Of a stretch of DNA of 64,000 nucleotides, positions 23,919-32,904 are shown one piece after another. Numbering within the stretch: position 1 is the first letter of the stretch; each line of letters opens with the position of its first letter. Source of the DNA: Hyphomicrobiales bacterium (GTDB lineage: Bacteria; Pseudomonadota; Alphaproteobacteria; Rhizobiales; Phreatobacteraceae); NCBI GenBank assembly GCA_017304475.1, contig JAFKKV010000010.1, forward strand, positions 496,001-560,000, given 5' to 3'. Below the pieces are notes generated by a model. That model saw only the letters and a program-made list of their open reading frames with translations, searched no databases and had not been told where the DNA came from. A program made the translations under genes and the position numbers.

Positions 23919-26654
23919 CTAGAATTTGGCGGTCATGCCGGCATAGACGGTGCGGCCCGGCCCCGGTTGATTGACCAGCCCGAGCGGGTCCACATAATAG
24001 ACGTCGGTCAGGTTCTCGATCCGCATATTGGCGGTCAGATTGTCGGTGATCTTGTACTCGGCGAAGACGTCCACCAGCGTGTGCGGCTTCCAGTTCACCT
24101 GCGAGATGAACTGGCCGAGCCCCTGCGCCGTCACGGCGCCGTGGCCGATCGCCCGCGGGCCCACATGGGTTATCCGGCCGCCGACGGTCAGCGCATCGTT
24201 GAACAGCTTCTGCGCCACCGTCACATTGACCGAATATTGCGGCGGCACGTGATTGGTCGCGTAGTCGCCGTAGAACGAGCTGCTCACGCATGAATTCGCC
24301 GTACGGCAGAACTGGACGCCCAGATAGTAGTTCGCCGCCAGCTCCAGGCTGAACCCGCCGGCCTGGTAACGGCCCGAGAATTCCAGGCCTTCGAACTTGG
24401 CGCGGGCGATATTGTAGATCTGCATGCCGTACCAGGTGAACCCTCTGGGATCGTCGAACGGCCGGAACTCGCGGGCGATGTAATTGCTGACGTCCCAGTT
24501 GAAATAACCGAATTTCATCTGCAGCCGGTCATGGGCCGCGATAAGGTTCTCACGCGTCAGGTTGGCGCCGATCTCCCAATTGCTCGAGCGCTCGGGCCGC
24601 AGGTTGGGATTGGGGATCAGGGTGAAGGCCGACATGGTCTCGACCAGGCTCGGGAAGCGCAGCGCGTTGGAATAGTTCACATAGAACTGGGTGCCCTTGA
24701 ACGGCTCGACCGCCACGCCGGCCGAGGGGCTCACTCCGCCCTCGCTGCGGTTCGGCACCGGGTTCAGCTGCTCCGGACTGTTGGCCTGAGTGCGCCGGTC
24801 GTCCGACCAATAATGCGAATAGCGCAGGCCGCCATTCAGCGTCAGCCACGCGAGAGGTTTGTATTCGAGCTTGCCGAAGGTCCCGCTCTCGCGCCTGACG
24901 CCGTCACGCAGATTGAGCCAGCCTTCGAGCGCATTGGTATAGGCGCTCGGGCGGGTATCCTCGGTCTGGTAGGACAGGCCATAGGTGAGTTTGACCGAAC
25001 CCAGCCCGAGCGACCATGCCGAGCTGTTGGTGACATCGCCGCCCCACATCCGCGTGTCCGAACCGGTGCGAAAATTGGCCGGCAGGCCGAGCGATTCAGG
25101 CGTCGGAATGGGCGAGCCGCGCCGCGGATTGCGCAGTTCGAGATAGGTCAGCCAGAGATTGGCCTTGAGGTCGATGAGATCGTTGTCCGCCGGATTCCAC
25201 CGGTAACGCAGCGTACCGCTGTCGAGACGGGTGCCGGCCGTCTGGTTTTGCTGCCGCGGTTGGCCGCGGTCGCCGGTGAACTGGGAGGCAAGGAGATCGC
25301 CGGCTTCGCTGCGATAGCCGGTATAGCCGATCTGCAGGCTGTGCCCGCCCTCGAAGCGCAGGTTTCCCTTGGCGAGCCACGACCGGGTCTCCAGCTGGGT
25401 GTTCAGCACCTCCTCGCCCGCCCGGTAATTGGTGATGCCGCCATTCTGCAGATAGTTCGGCCAGTTCTGGCACCAGTTATAGGTATTGCAGATCCGGCGC
25501 GGCCCGACATTGACCGGCTCTGCCGCGGGTCCGTTGGTGCCGGCGTGGTAATTGCCCCGGCTGCGGTGGGCATAACCGACGAGAATGTCGAAATTCTCTT
25601 CGCGCCAGGCGGTCACCAGACTGCCGGAGCCATTGGTCGGCGTGAGCAAGCCGGGCCGGTCCATGCCGGTATTGCTGGCGGTGGCGACGGCCGGCGCGCT
25701 GGGCCACGACGGCCAGCCATAGCCGCCCACCGCGCCGGGCGTCGGCGAGGACGAATTGGTGCCGATCTCGCCCTTGACCCGCACGCCCCAGTTCCGGCCG
25801 GAATCGATGATGTCGTCGGCCGACAGCGTCCGCATCGTGACCGTGCCGGCCATGCCGCGCGAGGCGACGTCCGAGCCCTTCCGGATGTCGATGCTGGCGA
25901 GCAGGTCGGGGTCGACGAATGTGCGGTTCGAGACGCCCTGATAGCCTTGATAGACCGTCACGCCGTTCTCCGCGCCGTCCACCGTCACGGCGACCCGGCC
26001 CATGCCCTGCATGCCGCGAATATTGACGTCGATAGACCCGGCGCCGTTGCGCGCCTCGCCCGACATCACGCCCGGCGTCCCCCGGAAGATGTCGGCCGGG
26101 CTCGTGCCGCGAAAGCGCTCGATCGTCTCACGCGCGATATGGCTGACCGCGCCCGGCGTGCCATAGGGCTCGTCGGCTCCCGTCAGGCGTCCGCCGGACA
26201 CGTCGATCGTGTCGAGCGCGATCGCGCCGTCCGGTCCCGCCGCCTCGGCCGCCGAAGCCGGCGATCGCTGGATCGTCGCGGTATTGGCATTGCTGAACCG
26301 ATAGCTCAGGCCCGAGCCCGCCAGGAGCCGGCCAAGCGCCTCGGCGCGGCCATAGGAGCCCTGCACGCCCGGCGAGGTGATGCCGCGCACCAGATCGGCA
26401 TTGAAGAAGAGCTGCAGGCCGGTGGCATTGGAGAGCTGCAGCAGCGCCTGCGACAAGGGCTGCGGGCGGATATTCAGCGAGACCGCCGCCGGCCGCGTCT
26501 GCGCGAACGCCGCGTCGAGCGGCGCAACCGTCGCAGCCAGCGCCGTGCTCGCCAGCAGCATCGCCGCCAGGACCGGTCGCCGCGCCGGCGGCGCGGAACG
26601 CCCGTCGGTCGCCGCCGCGTTGAAATTGCCTCTGCCTGCCATCCTGCGTCGCAT
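23919..26654 (-). CDS. TonB-dependent outer-membrane receptor with STN signalling domain (heme/hemophore receptor-like)
   Basis: 911 residues from ATG 26654. After a signal region ending near AAFAQ comes an STN domain (SLNIRPQPLSQALLQLSNATGLQLFFNADL), then the plug (DTIDVSGGRL, RETIERFRGTSPADIFRGTPGV, GSIDVNIRGM) and a beta barrel ending in aromatic TAKF. RFPSLVE and NPNLRPE resemble the FRAP and NPNL boxes of heme receptors, but no histidine lies between them. The STN domain, FecR and ECF sigma gene form a surface-signalling set. A GTG at 26789 overlapping the fecR stop is possible but would add an odd 45-residue leader. Confidence 0.9.
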   Translation of the reverse strand: MRRRMAGRGNFNAAATDGRSAPPARRPVLAAMLLASTALAATVAPLDAAFAQTRPAAVSLNIRPQPLSQALLQLSNATGLQLFFNADLVRGITSPGVQGSYGRAEALGRLLAGSGLSYRFSNANTATIQRSPASAAEAAGPDGAIALDTIDVSGGRLTGADEPYGTPGAVSHIARETIERFRGTSPADIFRGTPGVMSGEARNGAGSIDVNIRGMQGMGRVAVTVDGAENGVTVYQGYQGVSNRTFVDPDLLASIDIRKGSDVASRGMAGTVTMRTLSADDIIDSGRNWGVRVKGEIGTNSSSPTPGAVGGYGWPSWPSAPAVATASNTGMDRPGLLTPTNGSGSLVTAWREENFDILVGYAHRSRGNYHAGTNGPAAEPVNVGPRRICNTYNWCQNWPNYLQNGGITNYRAGEEVLNTQLETRSWLAKGNLRFEGGHSLQIGYTGYRSEAGDLLASQFTGDRGQPRQQNQTAGTRLDSGTLRYRWNPADNDLIDLKANLWLTYLELRNPRRGSPIPTPESLGLPANFRTGSDTRMWGGDVTNSSAWSLGLGSVKLTYGLSYQTEDTRPSAYTNALEGWLNLRDGVRRESGTFGKLEYKPLAWLTLNGGLRYSHYWSDDRRTQANSPEQLNPVPNRSEGGVSPSAGVAVEPFKGTQFYVNYSNALRFPSLVETMSAFTLIPNPNLRPERSSNWEIGANLTRENLIAAHDRLQMKFGYFNWDVSNYIAREFRPFDDPRGFTWYGMQIYNIARAKFEGLEFSGRYQAGGFSLELAANYYLGVQFCRTANSCVSSSFYGDYATNHVPPQYSVNVTVAQKLFNDALTVGGRITHVGPRAIGHGAVTAQGLGQFISQVNWKPHTLVDVFAEYKITDNLTANMRIENLTDVYYVDPLGLVNQPGPGRTVYAGMTAKF

Positions 26655-26785
26655 GGTCCACCCGCGCTTCTTCCCGCTTGCGGCGGGATCGCCGAAGGGC
26701 GCCGTGAACATCCCCTCGATGGGTCTGACACCCGGCAGCGCCGAACCAATGATCGGACCGGCCGGAAATTTTCCGCCGCGGCCGC

Positions 26786-27718
26786 TCACCGCGCGGGATA
26801 GACGATCGCCAGATAGGGCGAGGCTTGGAGAACTCGGATCGGCAGCGCATCCGCGATCACCTGCAAGGCATCGCCCGATTGCCTGGCGTCGAAGATCGCC
26901 GTGACCGGCGTCTCGCCGATCCGGCTGTCGGTCAGGATGATGCGCCCGCGGCGATAGCGTTCGAGCTCGGCCAGAACCCGGCGCAGGGGCACGTCCTGAA
27001 ACACGATCCTGTCCTGGCGCCAGGCGCCGCTGACCGCCAGGTCGGCCTCGCTGACCTGGCCCGGCCCGGCATGGTCGTAGCTCACCTGCCAGTCTCGCTC
27101 GACCCGGACCGGCGCCGCCGCCGCGGCACGGACGAGCACGGCATGGTCGCTGACCGTCACGGTCACGAGATCATCGACATATTTCACGTCGAAGCGCGTG
27201 CCGAGCGCCTCGGTCAGGCCATTGGCGGCCGCCACCACGAAGCTGCGGCCGGCCTCCGCGGCAACGTCGAAAAAGGCCTCGCCCCGATGCAGCACGACCT
27301 TTCTGGCGTTTTGCGTGAAATCGAGCGACAGGGCCGAGTAACTGCCGAGTTCGACGCCGCTGCCATCGGGCAGCAGGACGGATCGCCGCTCGCCGATATC
27401 GGTCGCATGATCGGCAAACAGGCCGCCGCGACTGAGGCCATAGGCGGTGCCGGCTCCGGCGAGCAGCACGATGCCGCCCAGCACCCGGCGCCGGCTGACC
27501 GGCGGGGAGCGACGGCGCAGCCGCTGCATTTCCGGCTGGACGATGTCGAAGCGCTTCCACAGCGCCTCGGCATGGGCCCAGGCGGCGGCATACGAGGGAT
27601 CGGCATCGATCCATGCCTGGAACGCGCGGCGATCGTGATCGCCGGCGCTGTGGTCGCGCAGCCGCACGAACCATTCCAGCGCCTCGAGCACCACCGGATC
27701 CGTCGCGTCCTGCCCCAT
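26786..27718 (-). CDS. FecR-family anti-sigma regulator
   Basis: About 310 residues. The cytoplasmic N-terminal DUF4880 helix (VLEALEWFVRLRD, FQAWIDADPSYAAAWAHAEALW) binds sigma; a membrane helix follows (RRVLGGIVLLAGAGTAYGL); the periplasmic FecR domain holds GERRSVLLPDGSGVELGSYSAL, GEAFFDVAAEAGRSFVV and a C-terminal secretin/TonB-short-like segment (FQDVPLRRVLAELERY, FDARQSGDALQVIADAL). It carries the signal from the receptor STN domain to the sigma factor. The start is uncertain; 27718 is chosen, with 27739 and 27787 as alternatives. Confidence 0.88.
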   Translation of the reverse strand: MGQDATDPVVLEALEWFVRLRDHSAGDHDRRAFQAWIDADPSYAAAWAHAEALWKRFDIVQPEMQRLRRRSPPVSRRRVLGGIVLLAGAGTAYGLSRGGLFADHATDIGERRSVLLPDGSGVELGSYSALSLDFTQNARKVVLHRGEAFFDVAAEAGRSFVVAAANGLTEALGTRFDVKYVDDLVTVTVSDHAVLVRAAAAAPVRVERDWQVSYDHAGPGQVSEADLAVSGAWRQDRIVFQDVPLRRVLAELERYRRGRIILTDSRIGETPVTAIFDARQSGDALQVIADALPIRVLQASPYLAIVYPAR

Positions 27719-27826
27719 CGTCCTCTCGGTTTCGATCATTGCTACCGCGGCCGCCGCCCGGCCGGGAAACGCGCCCCTCCTGTCCATGACACCCGGGACG
27801 CGCGAGATGATGATTGAGGAGCGCGT

Positions 27827-28327
27827 TTATCCCAGGCGCCGGTTCAGCTCGGCGAGCGCCGCGACGATCGCACTGATCACGGTATTGCGGGAGACGCCCT
27901 GGCGCGCCGCGATCTCGTCATAGCTCAGCTCCTCGAACTTGTGCAGGACGAAGGCCTCCCGCCGGCGCGGCGGCAAGGCCGCGACAGCCAGCAGGACCCG
28001 CCGCAATTCGCTCCGGTGGAGCGCCCGGATTTCCGGCGTCGGCGCCGGATCGGCAATGGCCTGAAACTCCTCCGGCGTCAGCGCAACCTCACGCTTGCGC
28101 GCGGCATCGCGCAGGTGATTGAGCGCCAGATTGCGTGCCGTCACGGTGAGATAGGCCGGGCAGTTCTCCAGGCTGTCGGCGTCCACCTTGGCGAGCAGCT
28201 TGACGAAGGTCTGATGGACGAGATCGTCGGCAGCCGTCCTGTTGCCGACAAGGCGCCGGATGAGCCGGCCCAGTCGGCCCCGCTCCGCGGTGTAGAGGTT
28301 CGCCAGGTCGATCGCTTGCGTGGTCAT
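27827..28327 (-). CDS. ECF sigma factor, FecI-like
   Basis: 166 residues. Sigma region 2 contains RLGRLIRRLVGNRTAADDLVHQTFVKLL and AYLTVTARNLALNHLRDAARKRE; region 4 contains LPPRRREAFVLHKFEELSYDEIAARQGVSRNTVISAIVAAL. FecI-type factors drive the adjacent TonB receptor gene when released by FecR. It is first in the minus-strand run sigma-fecR-receptor. An Irr-type box lies about 109 bases upstream, so iron or heme status probably sets its level. Confidence 0.92.
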   Translation of the reverse strand: MTTQAIDLANLYTAERGRLGRLIRRLVGNRTAADDLVHQTFVKLLAKVDADSLENCPAYLTVTARNLALNHLRDAARKREVALTPEEFQAIADPAPTPEIRALHRSELRRVLLAVAALPPRRREAFVLHKFEELSYDEIAARQGVSRNTVISAIVAALAELNRRLG

Positions 28328-28878
28328 GGGCCCTGCTCATGCACCGTGCCGAAATCTCGGCGGGGGAACGGCGCCCCACATGTCCGATGCCGGAAATCCG
28401 ATAGGGGATTAGGATTTCGTGTTCAAATACAATGTTTTAGATGATTTCTAAGTTGAGACCTGTGGTCTTTTGAGCGGTTCGACGAAAGGCCTGCAAGAGG
28501 CTGAAATATCAAATGGGCCGGGATCACCGAAGGCGGCGCCGCGGCGCGCGGCGCATGGCCCTGCTGCGCGGATTGGATCCGGCTGTTGCGCGCGCGCCAC
28601 ATGAAGCACGGGCGCTCCCGTCCAAGCCGGTTGCGGCGCCCGAGGGCCGTGAGATGACGACGGAGCCGGTGTCGTGATGTCCCGCTCGCATATCCATGGG
28701 CAAGGCGGACAGGCGGCCATCGCCCCGGTCGGGCCGGGACCATCAGCCTTCACCTCGTGCCGTCCACACAGGGACCATTTGACAGTTGCGCGGCCGGCAC
28801 CGACCATCGCCCCCCATGTGCGAAACAGACCTTCGGCCTTGGGCACGAGGGCGGGCCACATGGAAGGACGAGGGGCAA
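28328..28878. other. Divergent intergenic region between the sigma factor and amino-acid binding protein genes
   Basis: About 550 bases. The left part is AT-rich around 28400-28460 and contains the Irr-type box. The rest is GC-rich with open frames that look like shadows and no convincing coding signal. No clear sigma-70 promoter could be assigned for the binding-protein gene. Confidence 0.5.
28436..28452. promoter_or_regulatory. Putative Irr box (iron-control element) upstream of the ECF sigma gene
   Basis: TTTAGATGATTTCTAAG matches 12 of the 14 defined bases of the alphaproteobacterial Irr/ICE consensus as I remember it (TTTAGAA, three bases, TTCTAAA). TTAGA and TCTAA form exact inverted arms. 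It stands about 109 bases before the sigma ATG. Confidence 0.6.
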
Positions 28879-29907
28879 ATGACCTGCTTCAGGCTGATCG
28901 GAACTATTCTTGCCATTGGCATCACATGCGTCGCGCCGGCCGAAGCCGGTTCCACTCTCGACGCCATCCGCCAGAGAGGGGTCTTGAGATGCGGCGTCCA
29001 GGCGCCGTCCAATCCGGGCTTCGGCGTGCCGGATTCACAAGGCCGGTGGCAGGGCTTCAACGTCGAGATCTGCCGCGCCTTCGCGGTGGCCATCCTGAAT
29101 GACCCGAACAAGGTCGAGTTCACCCCGGTCACCTCGCAGAGCCGCTTCCCGGCCTTGTCGTCAGGCGAAGTGGACGTGCTGTCGAGCAATACGACATGGA
29201 CGCTGTCGCGCGACACCAATGTCAACCGCTTCAACTTTCCGGCCGTCGTCTTCTACGACGGCAACGCCATGATGGTGCCGAAGAAGCTGAACGTGACGAA
29301 TGCCACCCAGCTCGACGGCGCGACCGTCTGCGTCCAGCCCGGCTCCACCACCGAACTCAACCTCGCCGACTTCTTCCGCCGCAACAACATGAAATACACG
29401 CCGGTGGTGATCGCCGACATCGACGAGACGCGCCGCTCCTATGACAGCGGCCGCTGCGACGTCTTCGTCAGCGACTTCTCCCAGCTCGCCGCGCAGCGAA
29501 GCATCCTGACCCGTCCGGCCGATCACGTGATCCTGCCCGAGCGCATCTCCAAGGAGCCGCTCGGACCGGCCGTGCGCCAGGGCGACGAGGAGCTCACCAA
29601 TATCATCGCCTGGACGGTATACGGCCTGATCGAGGCGGAAGAGCTCGGCATCACCAAGGCCAATGTCGAGCAGATGGCGACGAGCACCGATCCGCGCATC
29701 CGACGTTTCCTCGGAGTTGAAGGAACGCTCGCCGAATCGGTCGGCGCCGCCAAGCTCGACTATATGCGGACCATTATCGGCCTCTATGGCAGCTATGCCG
29801 AGATCTATGATCGCCATCTCGGCCCGCAGACGCCGCTCGGCCTCGAGCGCGGGCAGAACCGGCTGTGGAACCAGGGCGGCCTGCTCTACGCGCCACCGCA
29901 ACGCTGA
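28879..29907 (+). CDS. aapJ: Polar amino-acid ABC transporter periplasmic binding protein (AapJ-like)
   Basis: 342 residues. A short signal peptide ends near PAEAG; the mature protein starts STLDAIRQRGVLRCGV and shows SBP_bac_3 features: PDSQGRWQGFNVEICRAFA, VTSQSRFPALSSGEVDVLSSNTTWTL, CVQPGSTTELNLADFF and VFVSDFSQLAAQR. The family binds general L-amino acids in rhizobia. ATG 28879 follows a GAGGGG site; the longer upstream frame is not used. The two permease genes follow, with a hairpin in the gap. Confidence 0.92.
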   Translation: MTCFRLIGTILAIGITCVAPAEAGSTLDAIRQRGVLRCGVQAPSNPGFGVPDSQGRWQGFNVEICRAFAVAILNDPNKVEFTPVTSQSRFPALSSGEVDVLSSNTTWTLSRDTNVNRFNFPAVVFYDGNAMMVPKKLNVTNATQLDGATVCVQPGSTTELNLADFFRRNNMKYTPVVIADIDETRRSYDSGRCDVFVSDFSQLAAQRSILTRPADHVILPERISKEPLGPAVRQGDEELTNIIAWTVYGLIEAEELGITKANVEQMATSTDPRIRRFLGVEGTLAESVGAAKLDYMRTIIGLYGSYAEIYDRHLGPQTPLGLERGQNRLWNQGGLLYAPPQR

Positions 29908-29919
29908 TCGGTGCGGTCG

Positions 29920-29940
29920 GGCCGGGGCTGATCCCCGGCC
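29920..29940 (+). other. Intercistronic hairpin after the binding-protein gene
   Basis: GGCCGGGG and CCCCGGCC form a perfect eight-base stem with a five-base loop (CTGAT), with no T-tract. Such hairpins commonly raise binding-protein mRNA over permease mRNA in ABC operons. Confidence 0.6.
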
Positions 29941-30019
29941 TGCGCCCCACACGGCCTTTCGCGACGCCTGGCGGCGCGCCGCCGAACCTTTCTCAACGCC
30001 CCTGGCCTTGCGATTTTCC

Positions 30020-31186
30020 ATGCGCGAACGTTCGGTCTTAGGCCAGGTCTTCGACGACGCGAAATGGCGCTCGGTCGCGCTCCAGGCCGTTCTGGTCGCG
30101 GCTTCGCTCGCCATTGTCGCGGCCGCCGCCGTCAACATGACCGACAACATGGCGGCCGCCGGCATCCGCTTCGGCTTCGCCTGGCTCGGCCGGGCCGCGG
30201 GGATCGCCATCGGCGAGAGCGTGATCCCCTATTCCGCTAGCAATTCCTATGGCTATGCCCTCTTGGTCGGCCTTATGAACACCTTGCGCGTCGCCGTCAT
30301 CGGCTGTGTCACGGCGAGCCTCCTCGGCCTGGTCGTCGGCATCGGCCGGCTGTCCTCGAACCCGCTTCTGAGCCGCTATGCCGGCCTCTATATCGACCTG
30401 CTGCGCAACACGCCGCTCGTGCTGCAGCTGGTGCTGTGGCATGCGATCATCCTGTCGCTGCCGGTGGTTCGCCAGGCGCTCAACCCGGTTTCCGGCGTCT
30501 ATCTGTCGCGACGCGGTATCAACCTGCCGGCTCTTGTCGCCGACACCAGCCTGCTGCCACCGCTCTTCGGCCTCGCCGCGGTGCTGGCAGCCATTGCGCT
30601 GGCCACACGATGGGCCCGGCGGCATCAGGCCAGAACCGGCGAGCGGAAGCGCGTCTGGCCCTGGGCGCTGCTCGGCCTCGTTTTCGTGCCAGCCGCGCTC
30701 GCGCTCGTCTCGGGCGCGGCGATCCGGGTCGAGTTTCCGCAATTGCGCGGGTTCAACATCGTGGGCGGCATTGCCCTCTCGCCGGAATTCGCCGCCGTCC
30801 TGATCGCTCTGACCGCCTATACCTCGGCCTTCATCGCCGAGATCGTCCGCAGCGGCATTCAGGCCATCGGCCAGGGCCAGTGGGACGCCGGCAAGGCGCT
30901 CGGCCTCGGCAAGGGGCGGATCATGCGCCTGATCATCATCCCGCAGACGCTCAGGCTGATCATCCCGCCGACGACCAACCAATATCTGAGCCTGACCAAG
31001 AACTCCTCGCTCGGCGTGGTCATCGGCTATCCCGAGCTGGTCTCGCTCTCCAACACCACCATCAACCAGACCGGCCAGGCGATCGAGGTGATCTTGATCA
31101 TGATGACCGTCTATCTGGGGCTCAGCTTGCTGATCGCAGGCCTGATGGGGATCATCAACCGGCGCGTCGCGCTGGTGGAACGCTGA
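30020..31186 (+). CDS. aapQ: Polar amino-acid ABC transporter permease (AapQ-like)
   Basis: 388 residues. Multiple membrane helices; the His/Glu/PAAT permease signature EIVRSGIQAIGQGQWDAGKALGLGKGRIMRLIIIPQTLRLIIPP forms the coupling loop, and YIDLLRNTPLVLQLVLWHAI the usual N-terminal block. A long insert between helices matches AapQ. The ATG at 30020 has no clear ribosome site. It is followed immediately by the partner permease. Confidence 0.9.
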   Translation: MRERSVLGQVFDDAKWRSVALQAVLVAASLAIVAAAAVNMTDNMAAAGIRFGFAWLGRAAGIAIGESVIPYSASNSYGYALLVGLMNTLRVAVIGCVTASLLGLVVGIGRLSSNPLLSRYAGLYIDLLRNTPLVLQLVLWHAIILSLPVVRQALNPVSGVYLSRRGINLPALVADTSLLPPLFGLAAVLAAIALATRWARRHQARTGERKRVWPWALLGLVFVPAALALVSGAAIRVEFPQLRGFNIVGGIALSPEFAAVLIALTAYTSAFIAEIVRSGIQAIGQGQWDAGKALGLGKGRIMRLIIIPQTLRLIIPPTTNQYLSLTKNSSLGVVIGYPELVSLSNTTINQTGQAIEVILIMMTVYLGLSLLIAGLMGIINRRVALVER

Positions 31187-31187
31187 C

Positions 31188-32279
31188 ATGGCCGGCCAGC
31201 CCGGCATCGCCATGGCCCATCCGGCCCCAGGCCCGCGCGGGTGGTTCCGCAGGCTCGGCCGGCGCTATTTCGGCACACCACTGAACGGGCTGATCACGCT
31301 CGTCTGCATCGGCCTGTTCTGCCTCGTCGTGCCGCCGCTGCTGCGCTGGGCGATCGTCGACGCGGTCTGGCTCGGCAGCGCCAATGACTGCCGCGCCGCG
31401 GCCGGCGCCTGCTGGTCCTTCATCCGCGAGAAATTCTTCTTCACGATTTTCGGCCTCTATCCCTTCGAGCAGCGCTGGCGGCCGGCGCTGGTGCTCGTGC
31501 TGGTCGTCCTGACCTTCGCTGCGGCCATGACACCGCGCCTCTGGTCGCGCGCCACCTTGATCGCCTGCATCCTCTCCGCCCTCGCCATGTTCGCCCTGAT
31601 GATCGGCGGCTTTGCCGGCTTGCCTCATGTGCCGACACGGTCATGGGGCGGCCTGATCGTGACCTTCTTCATCGTCATCTTCGGGCTGACCTCGAGCTAT
31701 CCGCTGGCCATCGCGCTGGCTCTCGGCCGCCGCTCCCGCATGCCGCTCTATCGGATCATGGCGACCGGCTTCATCGAGATCGTCCGCAGCGTTCCCCTGA
31801 TCACCGTGCTGTTCATGTCGGCCATCATGCTGCCGCTGTTCCTGCCGGGCGATGTCAGCATCGACCGGCTGTTCCGCGTCTTCGTCGCCTATGCGATCTT
31901 CTCGGCGGCCTTCCTGGCCGAGGCCATTCGCGGTGGCTTGCAGGCGATCCCGCAAGGCCAGTATGAAGCCGCCGATGCGCTCGGCCTGAGCTATTGGCGC
32001 AAGATGCGCCTGATCATCCTGCCGCAGGCGCTGAAGATGACCATCCCACCCCAGGTCAACACCTTGATCGGGCTGTTCAAGGACACCACCCTCGTCGTGG
32101 TCGTCGGCATCCTGGATTTCTTCACCACCATCCGCGCGGCGCTCGGCGATCCCAACTGGCTCGGCTTTTCCAAGGAGGCCTATATCTTCGCCGCCCTGGT
32201 CTATCTCTGCCTCTGCACGATCCTGTCGCGTTACAGCCGGTTCCTCGAGCACCGGCTCTCGCCGGAACGAAGGGCCTAG
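31188..32279 (+). CDS. aapM: Polar amino-acid ABC transporter permease (AapM-like)
   Basis: 363 residues, one base after the stop of the previous permease. The coupling loop EAIRGGLQAIPQGQYEAADALGLSYWRKMRLIILPQALKMTIPP and FIEIVRSVPLITVLFMSAIMLPLF are typical. A VPTRSWGG loop and the AAGACWSF periplasmic segment match AapM. In the rhizobial aap operon an ATPase gene (aapP) should follow; here the next gene is a ModE-like regulator, so the transporter must borrow an ATPase from elsewhere. Confidence 0.9.
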   Translation: MAGQPGIAMAHPAPGPRGWFRRLGRRYFGTPLNGLITLVCIGLFCLVVPPLLRWAIVDAVWLGSANDCRAAAGACWSFIREKFFFTIFGLYPFEQRWRPALVLVLVVLTFAAAMTPRLWSRATLIACILSALAMFALMIGGFAGLPHVPTRSWGGLIVTFFIVIFGLTSSYPLAIALALGRRSRMPLYRIMATGFIEIVRSVPLITVLFMSAIMLPLFLPGDVSIDRLFRVFVAYAIFSAAFLAEAIRGGLQAIPQGQYEAADALGLSYWRKMRLIILPQALKMTIPPQVNTLIGLFKDTTLVVVVGILDFFTTIRAALGDPNWLGFSKEAYIFAALVYLCLCTILSRYSRFLEHRLSPERRA

Positions 32280-32392
32280 GACGCCTTGCGGCACCCGTCC
32301 GCGATGCCCGTTGAAAACGTCAATCAGGCCGTGAGTTGGCTTTGTTATGGTTCTAGACTGAGACCGTCCCTCCCCCGTCCAAGCCACGGCCC

Positions 32393-32758
32393 ATGCTCAC
32401 GCTCAGCCTCAGAATCGACATCGACCCGACGGGCCGCATCGGACCGGGAAAGATCGACCTTCTGGAAAAGATCGCCGAGAGCGGATCGATCTCCGCCGGC
32501 GGCCGCGCCATGGGCATGTCCTACCGGCGGGCCTGGGAATTGGTCGATGAGCTCGGCCGGATCTGCGGCCACGCCGTGGTCGTCAGCCAGTCGGGCGGCA
32601 AGCATGGCGGCGGCGCCACGCTGACCCCGTTCGGCGCCGCGCTGATCGCCCATTATCGCGCGATCGAGCGTGCCACATTCGCAGCCGCCCGGCCCTATCT
32701 CTTGTCGCTCGAGGCCGAGATCGCCCACGATGCCGCGCCTCCGCCGGCGCCGGACTGA
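32393..32758 (+). CDS. ModE-like winged-helix regulator without a molybdate-binding domain
   Basis: 121 residues, the N-terminal LysR-type helix-turn-helix of ModE only: IGPGKIDLLEKIAESGSISAGGRAMGMSYRRAWELVDELG, then the wing GGKHGGGATLTPFGAALIAHYRAIE. The C-terminal Mop/TOBE molybdate-binding domains of classical ModE are absent. Such short forms are widespread in alphaproteobacteria. It is a good candidate to bind the ModE-type boxes found at 10268, 38357-38522, 43780 and 45750; how it senses molybdenum is unclear. Confidence 0.88.
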   Translation: MLTLSLRIDIDPTGRIGPGKIDLLEKIAESGSISAGGRAMGMSYRRAWELVDELGRICGHAVVVSQSGGKHGGGATLTPFGAALIAHYRAIERATFAAARPYLLSLEAEIAHDAAPPPAPD

Positions 32759-32904
32759 TCGGCATTGCCGCATCCGCACCCAAAGGCGGGCCTGAAACCC
32801 GGTTCACAAGTCGCCGCCGGCAAAGCATGATCGGCCGGCAAGTGCCGTCGGCCGAGCGCGATGCGAGGCCGGCCTGCCCTTCATCGAAGTCGGGAAAACC
32901 GGAC

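Noticed and set aside
24531..26801. 756-codon plus-strand open frame
   Set aside because: It is the antisense shadow of the TonB receptor gene; its composition is Arg/Ala rich and no family motif is visible.
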